The translations under genes were made by a program, and so were the position numbers. Below, in pieces: positions 26,768 to 34,686 of a stretch of DNA of 64,000 bases (position 1 is the first letter of the stretch; every line of letters begins with the position of its first letter). Location: assembly GCA_902493895.1 (NCBI GenBank), contig CABUQW010000005.1, positions 23,966-87,965 on the forward strand, in the 5' to 3' direction. Under the pieces are notes generated by a model. The model was not told the DNA's origin. It saw only the letters and a program-made list of their open reading frames with translations, and ran no database searches. The stretch comes from an uncultured Collinsella sp. GTDB taxonomy: Bacteria > Actinomycetota > Coriobacteriia > Coriobacteriales > Coriobacteriaceae.

Positions 26768-26909
26768 TTTGTCTTAATCTGTAACATCTAGACGGCAATA
26801 TCGGCTCCAGATGTTACAGGTCGAGACGTTCCCGAACGGCACCAGCTCTTTGTCTCAATCTGTAACAACTAGGTCCAATTTTGCCGAGTTACTGTGACAG
26901 ATCGAGACG
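26768..26909. repeat. Two tandem imperfect palindromes (REP-G)
   Basis: Two units of about 58 bases each, 26768-26826 and 26850-26909, start TTTGTCT(T/C)AATCTGTAACA and end near CGAGAC. Each folds on itself with paired CTGTAACATCT/AGATGTTACAG-type arms. The units share about two-thirds of their bases, with different centres. No gene can be placed in the 26730-26987 gap. Confidence 0.75.
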
Positions 26910-26987
26910 AACTGCCGCAGACGCCCACTCCACAGCACAGACCACCACAAAGATGCCTGTCCCCATTCTCAGTGGTGATTCGAACAC

Positions 26988-27016
26988 TTGTTCTATACGC
27001 ACACATGTTCTATAGT
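26988..27016 (+). promoter_or_regulatory. Promoter of hicAB
   Basis: -35 TTGTTC (26988-26993), exactly 17 bases, -10 TATAGT (27011-27016). The sequence TGTTCTATA occurs twice, at 26989 and 27006, one copy overlapping each box. It lies 61 bases before hicA. Confidence 0.7.
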
Positions 27017-27040
27017 AGAGGTGCTTGCAACGACCTGAAA

Positions 27041-27063
27041 TTGCAACTAGAATATAGTTGCAG
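27041..27063. promoter_or_regulatory. Candidate HicB operator
   Basis: An inverted repeat TGCAACTA-GAATA-TAGTTGCA lies just upstream of the hicA start. A further TTGCAA is at 27025-27030. HicB antitoxins with a DNA-binding tail commonly autorepress their operon through such palindromes. Confidence 0.55.
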
Positions 27064-27076
27064 AATGTGAGGCGGG

Positions 27077-27340
27077 ATGACTCGATCCGATAAACTCATC
27101 GCCCAACTGTTTAGCTGCCCTTCAACTTATCGGTATGCGGATTTTTTAAAAGTCATGGCTTCATATGGCTTTGAAATGGACAGCAAAGGCAAGACATCCG
27201 GATCGCGCGTTCGCTTCTACAGGCCATCAGATGGCAGGATGTTCGTAATGCACGCACCTCATCCATCTGACGAATTGACGGCGGGAACCATTCGAAACAT
27301 CGTTCGCTTTCTGCAAGATGTCGGAGGTAGTCATGAGTAA
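27077..27340 (+). CDS. hicA: HicA-family toxin
   Basis: 87-residue small basic protein with the HicA fold, a double-stranded-RNA-binding-like mRNA interferase. It has the family's closing segment (LTAGTIRNIVRFL), but the usual catalytic histidine of the G-S-H motif is replaced by Arg44 (SGSRVRF). This is seen in a subgroup of HicA-like proteins. Its activity should not be taken for granted. The ribosome site is GAGGCGGG. It overlaps hicB by 8 bases. Confidence 0.85.
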   Translation: MTRSDKLIAQLFSCPSTYRYADFLKVMASYGFEMDSKGKTSGSRVRFYRPSDGRMFVMHAPHPSDELTAGTIRNIVRFLQDVGGSHE

Positions 27341-27662
27341 CGTTTTGGCATACAAGGGTTATTTCGCCCCGGTCGAGTTCAATGCCGAACAGCATGTGCT
27401 AACAGGTATGGTCGCCGGCATTAGGGACGCAATCGTATTTGAAGGCTCCACGGCTGAAGAAGTGGAACAATGCTTCCACAACGCCGTCGACGATTACCTT
27501 GAGTTTTGCGCCGAGAAGGGCAAGGAACCCGAGCGGGCTTTTAAGGGCTCGTTCAACGTAAGAACGGGCTCTGAGCTCCACAAGCAAGCAGCGCTGGCAG
27601 CGGCAAAGAAGGGTGAGTCACTCAATAAGTTTGTGACTGAAGCGATCGCTGCGGCGCTGTGA
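27333..27662 (+). CDS. hicB: HicB-family antitoxin
   Basis: 109 residues. The N-terminal partial RNase-H-like HicB fold (YKGYFAPVEF to about residue 60) is followed by a C-terminal ribbon-helix-helix-type DNA-binding region (LHKQAALAAAKKGESLNKFV). The start at 27333 is inside the hicA stop region and has GGAGGTAGTC directly upstream. The pair is translationally coupled. It likely neutralises HicA and represses the operon. Confidence 0.88.
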   Translation: MSNVLAYKGYFAPVEFNAEQHVLTGMVAGIRDAIVFEGSTAEEVEQCFHNAVDDYLEFCAEKGKEPERAFKGSFNVRTGSELHKQAALAAAKKGESLNKFVTEAIAAAL

Positions 27663-27675
27663 AGGCAACGTCGAG

Positions 27676-27714
27676 TCGAAGCCGCCACAAAGGGCGCCTT
27701 TGTGGCGGCTTCGA
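27676..27714. terminator. Bidirectional hairpin after hicAB
   Basis: A perfect 18-bp inverted repeat (27676-27693 with 27697-27714) with a three-base loop lies 13 bases past the hicB stop. Only short T runs flank it, so it may be a weak terminator or transcript stabiliser. Confidence 0.7.
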
Positions 27715-27720
27715 CGTTTG

Positions 27721-27768
27721 CCCAGATAAAACCTGCCAAAATAAACCTGTCCCTTTTTGGTAGGTTTG
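27721..27768. repeat. REP-C palindrome (copy 1)
   Basis: Arms AAACCTGCCAAAA and TTTTTGGTAGGTTT flank ATAAACCTGTCCC. Copies are at 35662-35705, 37797-37841 and 45309-45350. Here it lies just before the cyclo-ligase start. Confidence 0.85.
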
Positions 27769-27783
27769 GGAGAGGGAGCCGGG

Positions 27784-28380
27784 ATGGACAAGGCTGAGTT
27801 GCGGCGGGCGGTGATTGCCCAGCGCGATGCTCTTGATTTGGATGTGCAGGCGGCGAAGTCCGCCACTATCTGTGCGCGGCTTGTTGAGCTGTTGGATCGC
27901 TTGGGTGCCGCGGCGCCGCACACCGTTGCTGTCTATGCCGCGATGGGTTCCGAGGTCGACCCAGCCGCGTTTGCCGCTGCGGCCGCCAAACGTGGCTGGC
28001 GCGTAGCCTATCCGTGCATGCTCTCGGCAATTGATGCCGCAGCTTGTGGCCAGCGCATGTGCATGCGGGCAGTTGCCGCCGACGATGCGTCCGCGGCTCC
28101 GTTTATCGCCCACCCCACGTGGGCCTTCGCGGCCACGGACATCGACAGCGACCGCTTCCCCATCGTGCCTGCCGAAGCTCTCGACATGATCGTCGTGCCG
28201 CTCGTGGCCTTCGACCAAACCGGCGCGCGCCTAGGCTACGGCGGCGGTTGTTACGACCGCTACCTGCCTATGCTCTCGCCCGCATGCCAAATCATCGGCA
28301 TCGCCTTTGACGAGCAGCGTGTCGACCACGTTCCCACCGACGCCCACGACCTGCCGCTACCCCACATCATCAGCGCCTAA
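27784..28380 (+). CDS. 5-formyltetrahydrofolate cyclo-ligase
   Basis: 198-residue enzyme that converts 5-formyl-THF to 5,10-methenyl-THF with ATP (folate recycling). The family's ATP-binding C-terminal motif is present (GYGGGCYDRYL), with the preceding PLVAFDQTGARLG block. The N-terminus has the typical R-(x)6-R-DAL pattern. The start has GGGAGAGGGAGCC upstream. The gene stands alone between hicAB and metA, so no operon context is added. Confidence 0.92.
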   Translation: MDKAELRRAVIAQRDALDLDVQAAKSATICARLVELLDRLGAAAPHTVAVYAAMGSEVDPAAFAAAAAKRGWRVAYPCMLSAIDAAACGQRMCMRAVAADDASAAPFIAHPTWAFAATDIDSDRFPIVPAEALDMIVVPLVAFDQTGARLGYGGGCYDRYLPMLSPACQIIGIAFDEQRVDHVPTDAHDLPLPHIISA

Positions 28381-28422
28381 CCGCTGCCACATCAGACACG
28401 GCTACGGCAGTACCATCGCAGC

Positions 28423-29349
28423 CTAATGCTCCTCGCCGGCGCGGGCTAGGTCGTAAGGCGTGGTCTGGTAGACGTAGTAGTTGAGCCAGTTGGTGTAGAA
28501 CAGCTGAGCCTGGCTGCGCCAGACGTTGCGCGGCTCGGCGGTGGGGTCGTCACCTGGAAAATAATGCGCCGGCACCTGGGGGTTGAGCCCGCGCTTCACG
28601 TCGCGCTCGTACTCCAGGCGCAACGTGTCGGTATCGTACTCGGGATGGCCAAAGACAAAGAAGCGGCGGCTGTCGGTCGACTTGACGATGTACAGGCCCA
28701 CCTCGTCAGACACGGCCACGACCTCAAGCTGCGGCTCGGCCTCCACGTCCTCGCGGCGCACATCGGTGTTGCGCGAATGCACGGCATAGAAACGGTCGTC
28801 GAAGCCGCGGACCAGCGGGCTTTGCGGCTTCACCAGATAATGCTCGAACACGCCACTCGCCTTTGCCGGCAGGTCGTGCTTCTGAATACCGTAATGATGG
28901 TACAGGCCGGCCTGCGCGCCCCAGCAAATGTGCAGCGTAGAGTGTACGTGCGTGGTGGACCAATCCATGATCTGGCAGAGCTCGGGCCAGTAGTCGACCT
29001 CCTCGAACGGCATCTGTTCCACCGGCGCGCCCGTGATGATCAGGCCGTCGTAGTGGATGTCGCGGATGTCGTCGAACGTGCGGTAGAACGTCTCCAGGTG
29101 GCCGGCACTCACGTGCGTGGCCTCGTGCGTTTTGGTGCGCAGCAGGTCTACCTCCACCTGCAACGGCGTGTTGGAGAGCTTGCGCATAATCTGCGTCTCG
29201 GTGGCGATCTTGGTGGGCATGAGGTTGAGGATGAGCACGCGCAGCGGACGGATGTCCTGGTGCAGCGCGCGGTACTCGGTCATGACAAAGATGTTCTCGC
29301 TCTCGAGCTGCGCGGCGGCAGGGAGGGCGTCGGGAATGCGAATGGGCAT
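28423..29349 (-). CDS. metA: Homoserine O-acetyltransferase, MetA type
   Basis: 308-residue enzyme of methionine synthesis. Cys142 is in ICWGAQ, with the His and Glu of the triad in FVFGHPEYD. Position 111 is Glu (GAPVEQMPF). Published work on MetA ties Glu111 to acetyl-CoA and Gly111 to succinyl-CoA, so acetyl-CoA is the likely donor despite the family's succinyltransferase name. The start has AGGAGCATCC upstream. No SAM riboswitch or Met T-box was found. Confidence 0.93.
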   Translation of the reverse strand: MPIRIPDALPAAAQLESENIFVMTEYRALHQDIRPLRVLILNLMPTKIATETQIMRKLSNTPLQVEVDLLRTKTHEATHVSAGHLETFYRTFDDIRDIHYDGLIITGAPVEQMPFEEVDYWPELCQIMDWSTTHVHSTLHICWGAQAGLYHHYGIQKHDLPAKASGVFEHYLVKPQSPLVRGFDDRFYAVHSRNTDVRREDVEAEPQLEVVAVSDEVGLYIVKSTDSRRFFVFGHPEYDTDTLRLEYERDVKRGLNPQVPAHYFPGDDPTAEPRNVWRSQAQLFYTNWLNYYVYQTTPYDLARAGEEH

Positions 29350-29452
29350 GGATGCTCCTTACGAGTCAGTTGCAGTTATGGTACAACGACCGGCCCCATC
29401 CGCGCGAGCACATCGCCCAGCGATGCCGTCAGCGGCCCAGATCACTCCAAAA

Positions 29453-29482
29453 GTAGAGATTAAGGCATGTCCAAAAATCTAC
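29453..29482. repeat. REP-D palindrome (copy 2)
   Basis: GTAGA..TT..GGCATGTCC..AAAAATCTAC, the inverse of the sequence at 26692-26722. It lies upstream of the lactate dehydrogenase promoter and has no T run. Confidence 0.7.
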
Positions 29483-29494
29483 GGCGCTTTAGCC

Positions 29495-29522
29495 TAGCAA
29501 AGTGGCAGCAGGACGCTACAAT
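29495..29522 (+). promoter_or_regulatory. Candidate promoter of the lactate dehydrogenase gene
   Basis: A -10 TACAAT lies at 29517-29522. The best -35, CTAGCA or TAGCAA at about 29495, gives a 16-17 base spacer but is poor. It is 38 bases upstream of the start. Confidence 0.4.
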
Positions 29523-29559
29523 GGTTCGACGCGAAAAACTCGGCCGAAAGGATACATAT

Positions 29560-30537
29560 ATGTACCAGACGCGTAAGATCGGTGTGGTCGGCCAGGGCCA
29601 CGTAGGAGCACATGTCGCCAACAGCCTACTCATGCAGGGCATTGCCGATGAGCTGTACCTGTGCGATATCAACGAGGCCAAGGTGACGTCCGAGGTCCAG
29701 GACCTGCGCGACTCCCTTTCGTTTGTCCCGTACAACACCAAGATCGTCAATTGCTACGACCACTACGAGGAGCTGGCCTGCTGCGACGTCATCGTCAACG
29801 CCGCCGGCAAGGTCGCGCTGGCCGCCGGCAACCGTGACGGCGAGCTGTTCTTTACCACCGACGCCGCCCGCACCTTTGCCAAGCGCATCGTCGACGCCGG
29901 CTTTGACGGCATCTTCGTAAGCATCTCCAACCCCTGCGACGTCGTGTGCACCGAGTTGTGGCACCTGACCGGCTACGACCCCAAGAAGATCATCGGCTCG
30001 GGCTGCGGCCTGGATTCCGCCCGCCTGCGCACCGAGATCTCCAAGAAGGTCGGTGTGAGCCCCAAGTCTATCGACGCCTACATGATCGGCGAGCATGGCT
30101 TTAGCCAGCTGGCAGCCTTTAAGGCCGCAACCATCGCCGGCAAGAGCCTTAACGAGCTTCAGGCCGAGAACCCCGACAAGTACGCCTTTGACCACATGGA
30201 GATCGAGGAGCTCGCGCGCAAGGGCGGCTACGTAACCTACCAGGGCAAGCAGTGCACCGAGTACGCCGTTGCCAACTCCGCCGCGCGCGTCTGCGCCGCT
30301 GTGTTACACAACGAGCATGCCGTGCTTTCGGCCTCCACGCTTATGACCGGCCAGTATGGCGAGGAGGGCATCTTTACCTCCCTGCCGTGCGTGATCGGTG
30401 CCGAGGGCGTCGAAGAGGTCTACACGCTCGACCTGTCCGAGCACGAGCTCGAGGGCTTCCACAAGAGCTGCCAGCACATCCGCGACAACATCGCACAGCT
30501 CGACTGGTGGGACGCCGAGGCATACGACGCGAAGTAG
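29560..30537 (+). CDS. ldh: L-lactate dehydrogenase / L-2-hydroxyacid dehydrogenase family
   Basis: 325-residue NAD-dependent dehydrogenase that regenerates NAD+ by reducing pyruvate or a similar 2-oxoacid. The Rossmann loop is GQGHVGAH. The catalytic pair is Arg157 in GLDSARLR and His179 in IGEHG. The active-site loop (AGNRDGELF) and the GSGCGLDSARLR block differ from classic LDH (GTSLDSARFR) and resemble L-2-hydroxyisocaproate dehydrogenases, so the substrate could be a branched or aromatic 2-oxoacid. The start has AAAGGA upstream. It is followed by a strong terminator. Confidence 0.88.
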   Translation: MYQTRKIGVVGQGHVGAHVANSLLMQGIADELYLCDINEAKVTSEVQDLRDSLSFVPYNTKIVNCYDHYEELACCDVIVNAAGKVALAAGNRDGELFFTTDAARTFAKRIVDAGFDGIFVSISNPCDVVCTELWHLTGYDPKKIIGSGCGLDSARLRTEISKKVGVSPKSIDAYMIGEHGFSQLAAFKAATIAGKSLNELQAENPDKYAFDHMEIEELARKGGYVTYQGKQCTEYAVANSAARVCAAVLHNEHAVLSASTLMTGQYGEEGIFTSLPCVIGAEGVEEVYTLDLSEHELEGFHKSCQHIRDNIAQLDWWDAEAYDAK

Positions 30538-30579
30538 GCCGCCGGCCGCCGCGACCTTGCGAATCTAAGCGCGATACTA

Positions 30580-30619
30580 AGCGGGCCGCGCCGGAAATTC
30601 CCGGCGCGGCCCGCTTTTT
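30580..30619 (+). terminator. Terminator after ldh
   Basis: A perfect 15-bp GC-rich stem (30580-30594 with 30601-30615) and loop AAATTC are followed by TTTT. Its left edge may also serve the convergent SIS gene. Confidence 0.92.
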
Positions 30620-30668
30620 GACTCAAACGACACGCTTGCGAATCGAAGGCGAATACTTTTCCCGGTAC

Positions 30669-31637
30669 CTAGTACTGCTCGATGCCCATGTAGCGACGAA
30701 CCTCGGGGCTGTGGTCGAACACCTTGCCGCGAGCGGCACGCAGTTCGCAGCTCATGTTGTAGAAGAAGATCGGCTCCAGGTACGAACGCACGCTGGCGGA
30801 CACCTCGCCTACGCCGTACTCGAGCGCGTCGAGCACCATGACCGTATCGGTGTGCGTGTTGAGGAACGCCAGCGCGCGCTCCTCCATGGGGCGGCACTCG
30901 CCCGATCCGAGCTGCACAAAGTAGAACACGCCGGGCTCGGTAGCCTCGAAAGGACCGTGGAAATACTCGCCGGAGTGGATGTAGCAGCAGTGCTGCCATT
31001 GCATCTCCATGAGCGAGCAGATGGCCATAGCGTAGGTCTGGCTAAAGTTGGGGCCGGAGCCCAGGATATAGAAGAACTTGTGCTGCTGGCAGAGCTCGGC
31101 AAAGCGGGCGCCCAGCTCGGCGTTGACCTTCTCGCGGGCGGCGGGCAGCAGCGCATCCATCTGCTTGAGGCCCTCGTACATGTCGGCGAGTGCCTCGTAG
31201 CCTTCCTGCTGGTCGAGCAGCTCGGCGGCGATCAGAGCGCCGATGCCCTGAGGCACCTCGGCCTGCGACACGCCTTCGCCCCAGGGGTAGACCCAGGTGG
31301 TCCACTTGCCGCTATCGATCTTGGAGCCCTCGCAGTCGGTGAGGGCGACGACCTCGGCGCCGGCGGCCAGCGCCATCTCGCAGCCGTCGATGACCTCCTG
31401 CGTGTTGCCACTGTGGCTGCAGGCAATAACGAGCGACTTCGGCCCTAGGCTCTTGGGGGCCATCAGGCAAAACTCGCGCGCCGTGTAGACCGTCGAGGCA
31501 AACGTGGTGGCCTCGCGCTTGAGCAGCTCGTTGGCCGGCATCAGGTCGATCATCGAACCGCCGCAGGCGATCCAAAAGACGTTCTCAATCTTGCCCTTGC
31601 GCTCGATAATTTCCTGAACCAGATCGCGTGCGTTCAC
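30669..31637 (-). CDS. SIS-domain deglycase-like protein 1 (FrlB/GfrF family)
   Basis: 322 residues, two SIS sugar-phosphate isomerase domains. The family signature HSGEYFHGPFE lies near residue 230, and the C-terminus RRYMGIEQY matches the other two SIS proteins here (RRYMWKLSY, RRYMWKLEY). FrlB/GfrE/GfrF enzymes split phosphorylated Amadori compounds (fructosyl- or glucosyl-amino acid 6-phosphates) into glucose-6-phosphate or a related hexose phosphate plus the amino acid. Which amino acid is not shown by the sequence. The start has AGGAGGAGCATC upstream. It is preceded by GntR-type operators, and the matching gntR gene lies directly upstream. Confidence 0.82.
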   Translation of the reverse strand: MNARDLVQEIIERKGKIENVFWIACGGSMIDLMPANELLKREATTFASTVYTAREFCLMAPKSLGPKSLVIACSHSGNTQEVIDGCEMALAAGAEVVALTDCEGSKIDSGKWTTWVYPWGEGVSQAEVPQGIGALIAAELLDQQEGYEALADMYEGLKQMDALLPAAREKVNAELGARFAELCQQHKFFYILGSGPNFSQTYAMAICSLMEMQWQHCCYIHSGEYFHGPFEATEPGVFYFVQLGSGECRPMEERALAFLNTHTDTVMVLDALEYGVGEVSASVRSYLEPIFFYNMSCELRAARGKVFDHSPEVRRYMGIEQY

Positions 31638-31694
31638 GGTGATGCTCCTCCTTGTGTGGCGGCTTTGAACGACGGCAGCTCGTACCTGCGGTCA

Positions 31695-31778
31695 TTCTAT
31701 GTTGTCCTATTTATAGCACGCACGACGATGCACGTGAAGTCATTTCACCAAACTTGTTCTATGTTGTTCTATCTATGG
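31695..31778. promoter_or_regulatory. Two 22-base direct repeats upstream of SIS gene 1
   Basis: 31695-31716 and 31757-31778 share TTCTATGTTGT(C/T)CTAT(T/C)TAT(A/G)G, differing at three positions. They flank the likely promoter of the SIS gene and end just before the stop of gntR, so they are good candidates for that GntR's binding sites. Confidence 0.6.
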
Positions 31779-31781
31779 ACG

Positions 31782-32537
31782 TTAGATGTCGAACACGTAG
31801 CGCGAGCCCACGATCTTTTGGCGTCCGAGCAGCAAGGGCCGCTCGTCCTCATCGGTAAAGTAAGCCTCCATATAGAAGAGCGGCTCGCCGACCGGCACCT
31901 CCAGCAGCGGGGCCGCTTGAGCATCGGCAAGCGCGATCTCCACGGTGCAGGGGTCGGACTTGAGCGGCGCGCGACCCGAATGCTCGGCAACGAGCGCAAA
32001 GATCGAGTTATCGGTGAGGTCCTCATCGGCCAGCGTCTGCAGGTAGGGATGGTCGGCCAGCACAAAGGCGTTGTTCTCGAGCATAACGGGGATGCCGTCG
32101 GCCGTGCGCACGCGCTCGACCACGATGAGCTCGCAGCCGGGCTCCACGCCAAAGAACGCCGCATCCTCGCGCGTCGCCGCAACCACCGTGCGCGACACCA
32201 GGCGCGCTCCGGCCACCATGTCGTTGGCAGCGCAGCCCTCGGAAAAGCTCTGAACGTCACCCTTCTGGACAATCTTGCGTTTGAGCTTGGGCGCGCACAC
32301 AAACGTGCCCCTCCCCTGCTGGCGGTTGAGATACCCCGCGCGCGACAGCTCCTCGACGGCGCGGCGCACGGTGATGCGCCCCACGCCGTAGTACTTCGCG
32401 AGCTCCATCTCGGAAGGAATGCGCGAGCCGGATGCGTACACGCCGCGCGCGATCTCGCCCTTTAGGTCGTCCATAACCTGCTGGTACAGCGGCACGGCGG
32501 ACACCTCAGTGCGCTCGGTTTTATCGTCGGATGCCAT
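31782..32537 (-). CDS. GntR-family regulator with UTRA domain (regulator 1)
   Basis: 251 residues. The winged helix covers about residues 15-85, with recognition segment ITVRRAVEEL, followed by a UTRA ligand-binding domain (about 100-245). Members respond to phosphorylated sugars. It lies 3 bases downstream of the recQ stop, with no own terminator visible between, so the two are probably cotranscribed. Downstream is SIS gene 1, with repeat operators between. It is a paralogue of the GntR at 34850 (shared QQGRGTFV and GSRYV motifs). Confidence 0.9.
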   Translation of the reverse strand: MASDDKTERTEVSAVPLYQQVMDDLKGEIARGVYASGSRIPSEMELAKYYGVGRITVRRAVEELSRAGYLNRQQGRGTFVCAPKLKRKIVQKGDVQSFSEGCAANDMVAGARLVSRTVVAATREDAAFFGVEPGCELIVVERVRTADGIPVMLENNAFVLADHPYLQTLADEDLTDNSIFALVAEHSGRAPLKSDPCTVEIALADAQAAPLLEVPVGEPLFYMEAYFTDEDERPLLLGRQKIVGSRYVFDI

Positions 32538-32539
32538 CG

Positions 32540-34516
32540 TTACGCTCCATCCCGTGCATGCTCGGACTCAAACTCTTCAATCGCCGCCATAAACTGCTCG
32601 CCAAAGGCGTCGGCCTTTTTCTCGCCGATGCCGTTGACCTGGACAAGCTCGTCGCGCGTCTGCGGGCGCAGGCGGCACAGACCGCGCAGAGCCTTGTCGG
32701 AAAAGACCATGTACGGCGCCATCTCCAGCTCGGTCGAAATCTCCTTGCGCAGGGCACGCAGGCGCTCGAACAGCTCGGCATCGTCGCCCACGCGCGGGCG
32801 CTGATCCAGCTCGGCCTCCTCGCGCAGCAGATCCACCGCACGGCGGGCGCGGGCCGAGGCCTTGCGCTTGGACGCGCGACGCTTAACGGTAAAGGCGAAC
32901 GCCTCGTCCTCGACCTCGCTGGCACGCGGACCCAGCCCCACGACCGGGTACTGCCCCTGCGAGGTGGCCAAGTAACCGCGTCCGCACAGCTGGCCGATGA
33001 TGTCCTTGATGCGCCCGACCGATTCGCTCGACAGCTCACCGTAGCCGTGGTCCTCGTCCAGATGCATCTGGCGAATGCGCTCGGTATTGCCGCCGTGGAG
33101 CACGTCGGCGATCAGCGACTTGCCAAAGCGCATAGGACGCGTGGCCACATAGTGCACGGCGGCGCGAGCCATATCGGTGACGTCCTCGACCTCGAACTGC
33201 GTGAGACAGTTGCTGCAGTTGCCGCAGCCCTCGGCGTCGTCTGCCGTGCCGCCCGTGGCGGCCGCCGCATGCTCGGCCGCGGCCTCGTCGCCAAAGTAGC
33301 GCAGCATGTATTCGCGCAGGCAGCCGGTGGTATTGCAGTAGCCCTCCATCTGGCTGAGTAGGCGATAACGGTTCTGGAGCGCCCACGCGCGCTGCTCGTC
33401 GTCAAGCGCCTCATCGGCAGCATCGCCGCGATCGATCAGAAAACGACGCATGCGAAAATCGTTGCCGTTCCACAGCAAGTGGCAGCTGGCCGGGTCGCCA
33501 TCGCGGCCGGCGCGACCAGCCTCCTGGTAGTAGGCCTCGATGCTCTCGGGCACGTTGTTGTGGATCACGTAGCGCACGTTGGGCTTGTCGATGCCCATGC
33601 CAAAGGCGTTGGTGGCAACCATCACCTGAATGTCGTCGTCGATAAAAGCGCGCTGGCTTTGCCGGCGAACGTCGTTGCCCATGCCGGCATGGTAGCGGCC
33701 CACGCGAATGCCGCTGGGGCCCAGTGCCTCGGCAAGCTCCGCGGCCAGCGCGTCGACCGTCTTGCGGGTCGAGCAATACACGATGCCGCTCTCGCTCGAA
33801 TGCGCGATCACGTAGTCGCGCACCCAGGCGGTCTTGGCCTTGTCGCCCATCTCCTCGCAACCAAAGTAGAGGTTCTTGCGATCGAAGCCCGTCACCACCG
33901 TCGCCGGGTTTTGCAGGCCGAGCATTTGCTGGATATCGGCGCGTACACGCTCGGTCGCCGTGGCGGTAAAGGCCGCCACGATGGGGCGCCGCGGCAGCGA
34001 ATCGATAAACTCACGAATCTGCAGGTAAGCGGGACGAAAATCCTGGCCCCACTGGCTCACGCAGTGGGCCTCGTCAATGGCCACGAGCGGCACGCCAATG
34101 CCACCGTCCGCCGCGGCTTCCTGCACAAAGGCTAAAAAGCGCGGCTCGAGCAGACGCTCGGGTGCCACATACATAAGCTGATAGCGGCCCTCGCGCGCCC
34201 GCTTGAGCACGGTGTTTTGCTGGGCCGGAGTAAGACTGGAGTTGAGATAGCTGGGGCGCGCACCCGCCGCGAGCAGCGCGCGGGTCTGGTCCTCCATAAG
34301 CGACAGCAACGGGCTCACCACAAAGGTGATGCCGGGCAGCATGAGCGCGGGCACCTGGTAGCAAATGGACTTGCCGGCGCCTGTGGGCATAACGCCGAGC
34401 GCATCGCGGCCGGCAAGAATCGCATCCACCATGCGGTCCTGCCCCGGGCGAAACGAGGTGTAGCCAAAATAGGCGCCGAGCGTGTCGAGCGCCATCTGCT
34501 GCATGCTATCGGTCAT
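32540..34516 (-). CDS. recQ: ATP-dependent DNA helicase RecQ
   Basis: 658-residue 3'-5' helicase for DNA repair and recombination. Motif I is MPTGAGKS and motif II DEAH (IDEAHCVSQWGQDFRP). The RecQ-Ct zinc cysteines are in CNTTGCLRE and CGNCSNC. An HRDC domain closes the protein (about residues 570-645). There is an insertion of acidic/alanine residues near 400-430. The start MTDSMQQM has a modest site (AGGAAACC). It is followed by gntR 3 bases on, which is unusual because recQ has no known link to sugar regulation. Confidence 0.96.
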   Translation of the reverse strand: MTDSMQQMALDTLGAYFGYTSFRPGQDRMVDAILAGRDALGVMPTGAGKSICYQVPALMLPGITFVVSPLLSLMEDQTRALLAAGARPSYLNSSLTPAQQNTVLKRAREGRYQLMYVAPERLLEPRFLAFVQEAAADGGIGVPLVAIDEAHCVSQWGQDFRPAYLQIREFIDSLPRRPIVAAFTATATERVRADIQQMLGLQNPATVVTGFDRKNLYFGCEEMGDKAKTAWVRDYVIAHSSESGIVYCSTRKTVDALAAELAEALGPSGIRVGRYHAGMGNDVRRQSQRAFIDDDIQVMVATNAFGMGIDKPNVRYVIHNNVPESIEAYYQEAGRAGRDGDPASCHLLWNGNDFRMRRFLIDRGDAADEALDDEQRAWALQNRYRLLSQMEGYCNTTGCLREYMLRYFGDEAAAEHAAAATGGTADDAEGCGNCSNCLTQFEVEDVTDMARAAVHYVATRPMRFGKSLIADVLHGGNTERIRQMHLDEDHGYGELSSESVGRIKDIIGQLCGRGYLATSQGQYPVVGLGPRASEVEDEAFAFTVKRRASKRKASARARRAVDLLREEAELDQRPRVGDDAELFERLRALRKEISTELEMAPYMVFSDKALRGLCRLRPQTRDELVQVNGIGEKKADAFGEQFMAAIEEFESEHARDGA

Positions 34517-34606
34517 GGTTTCCTAACGTCCAAGTCATCTGCCGCCGATTATACGCCGCCACGCGGACCGGCGTCGCCCGGCTGTCAGCCACGCTCATTC
34601 TGCGGG

Positions 34607-34662
34607 TAGTCATTGGGGACGTTCTTGAATGACCAGTCGTTTAAGAACGTCCCCAACGACTA
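34607..34662. repeat. REP-A palindrome
   Basis: Arms 34607-34632 and 34637-34662 pair around CCAG. The core CATTGGGGACGTTCTT / AAGAACGTCCCCAACG is shared with 13368-13396 and 43094-43176. It lies downstream of the gntR2 gene and upstream of recQ. Confidence 0.85.
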
Positions 34663-34686
34663 GTCTCTTGACAAGCGCGGAAACGT

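Noticed and set aside
29350..29452. SAM riboswitch or Met T-box upstream of metA
   Set aside because: No conserved T-box sequence, K-turn or terminator is seen.
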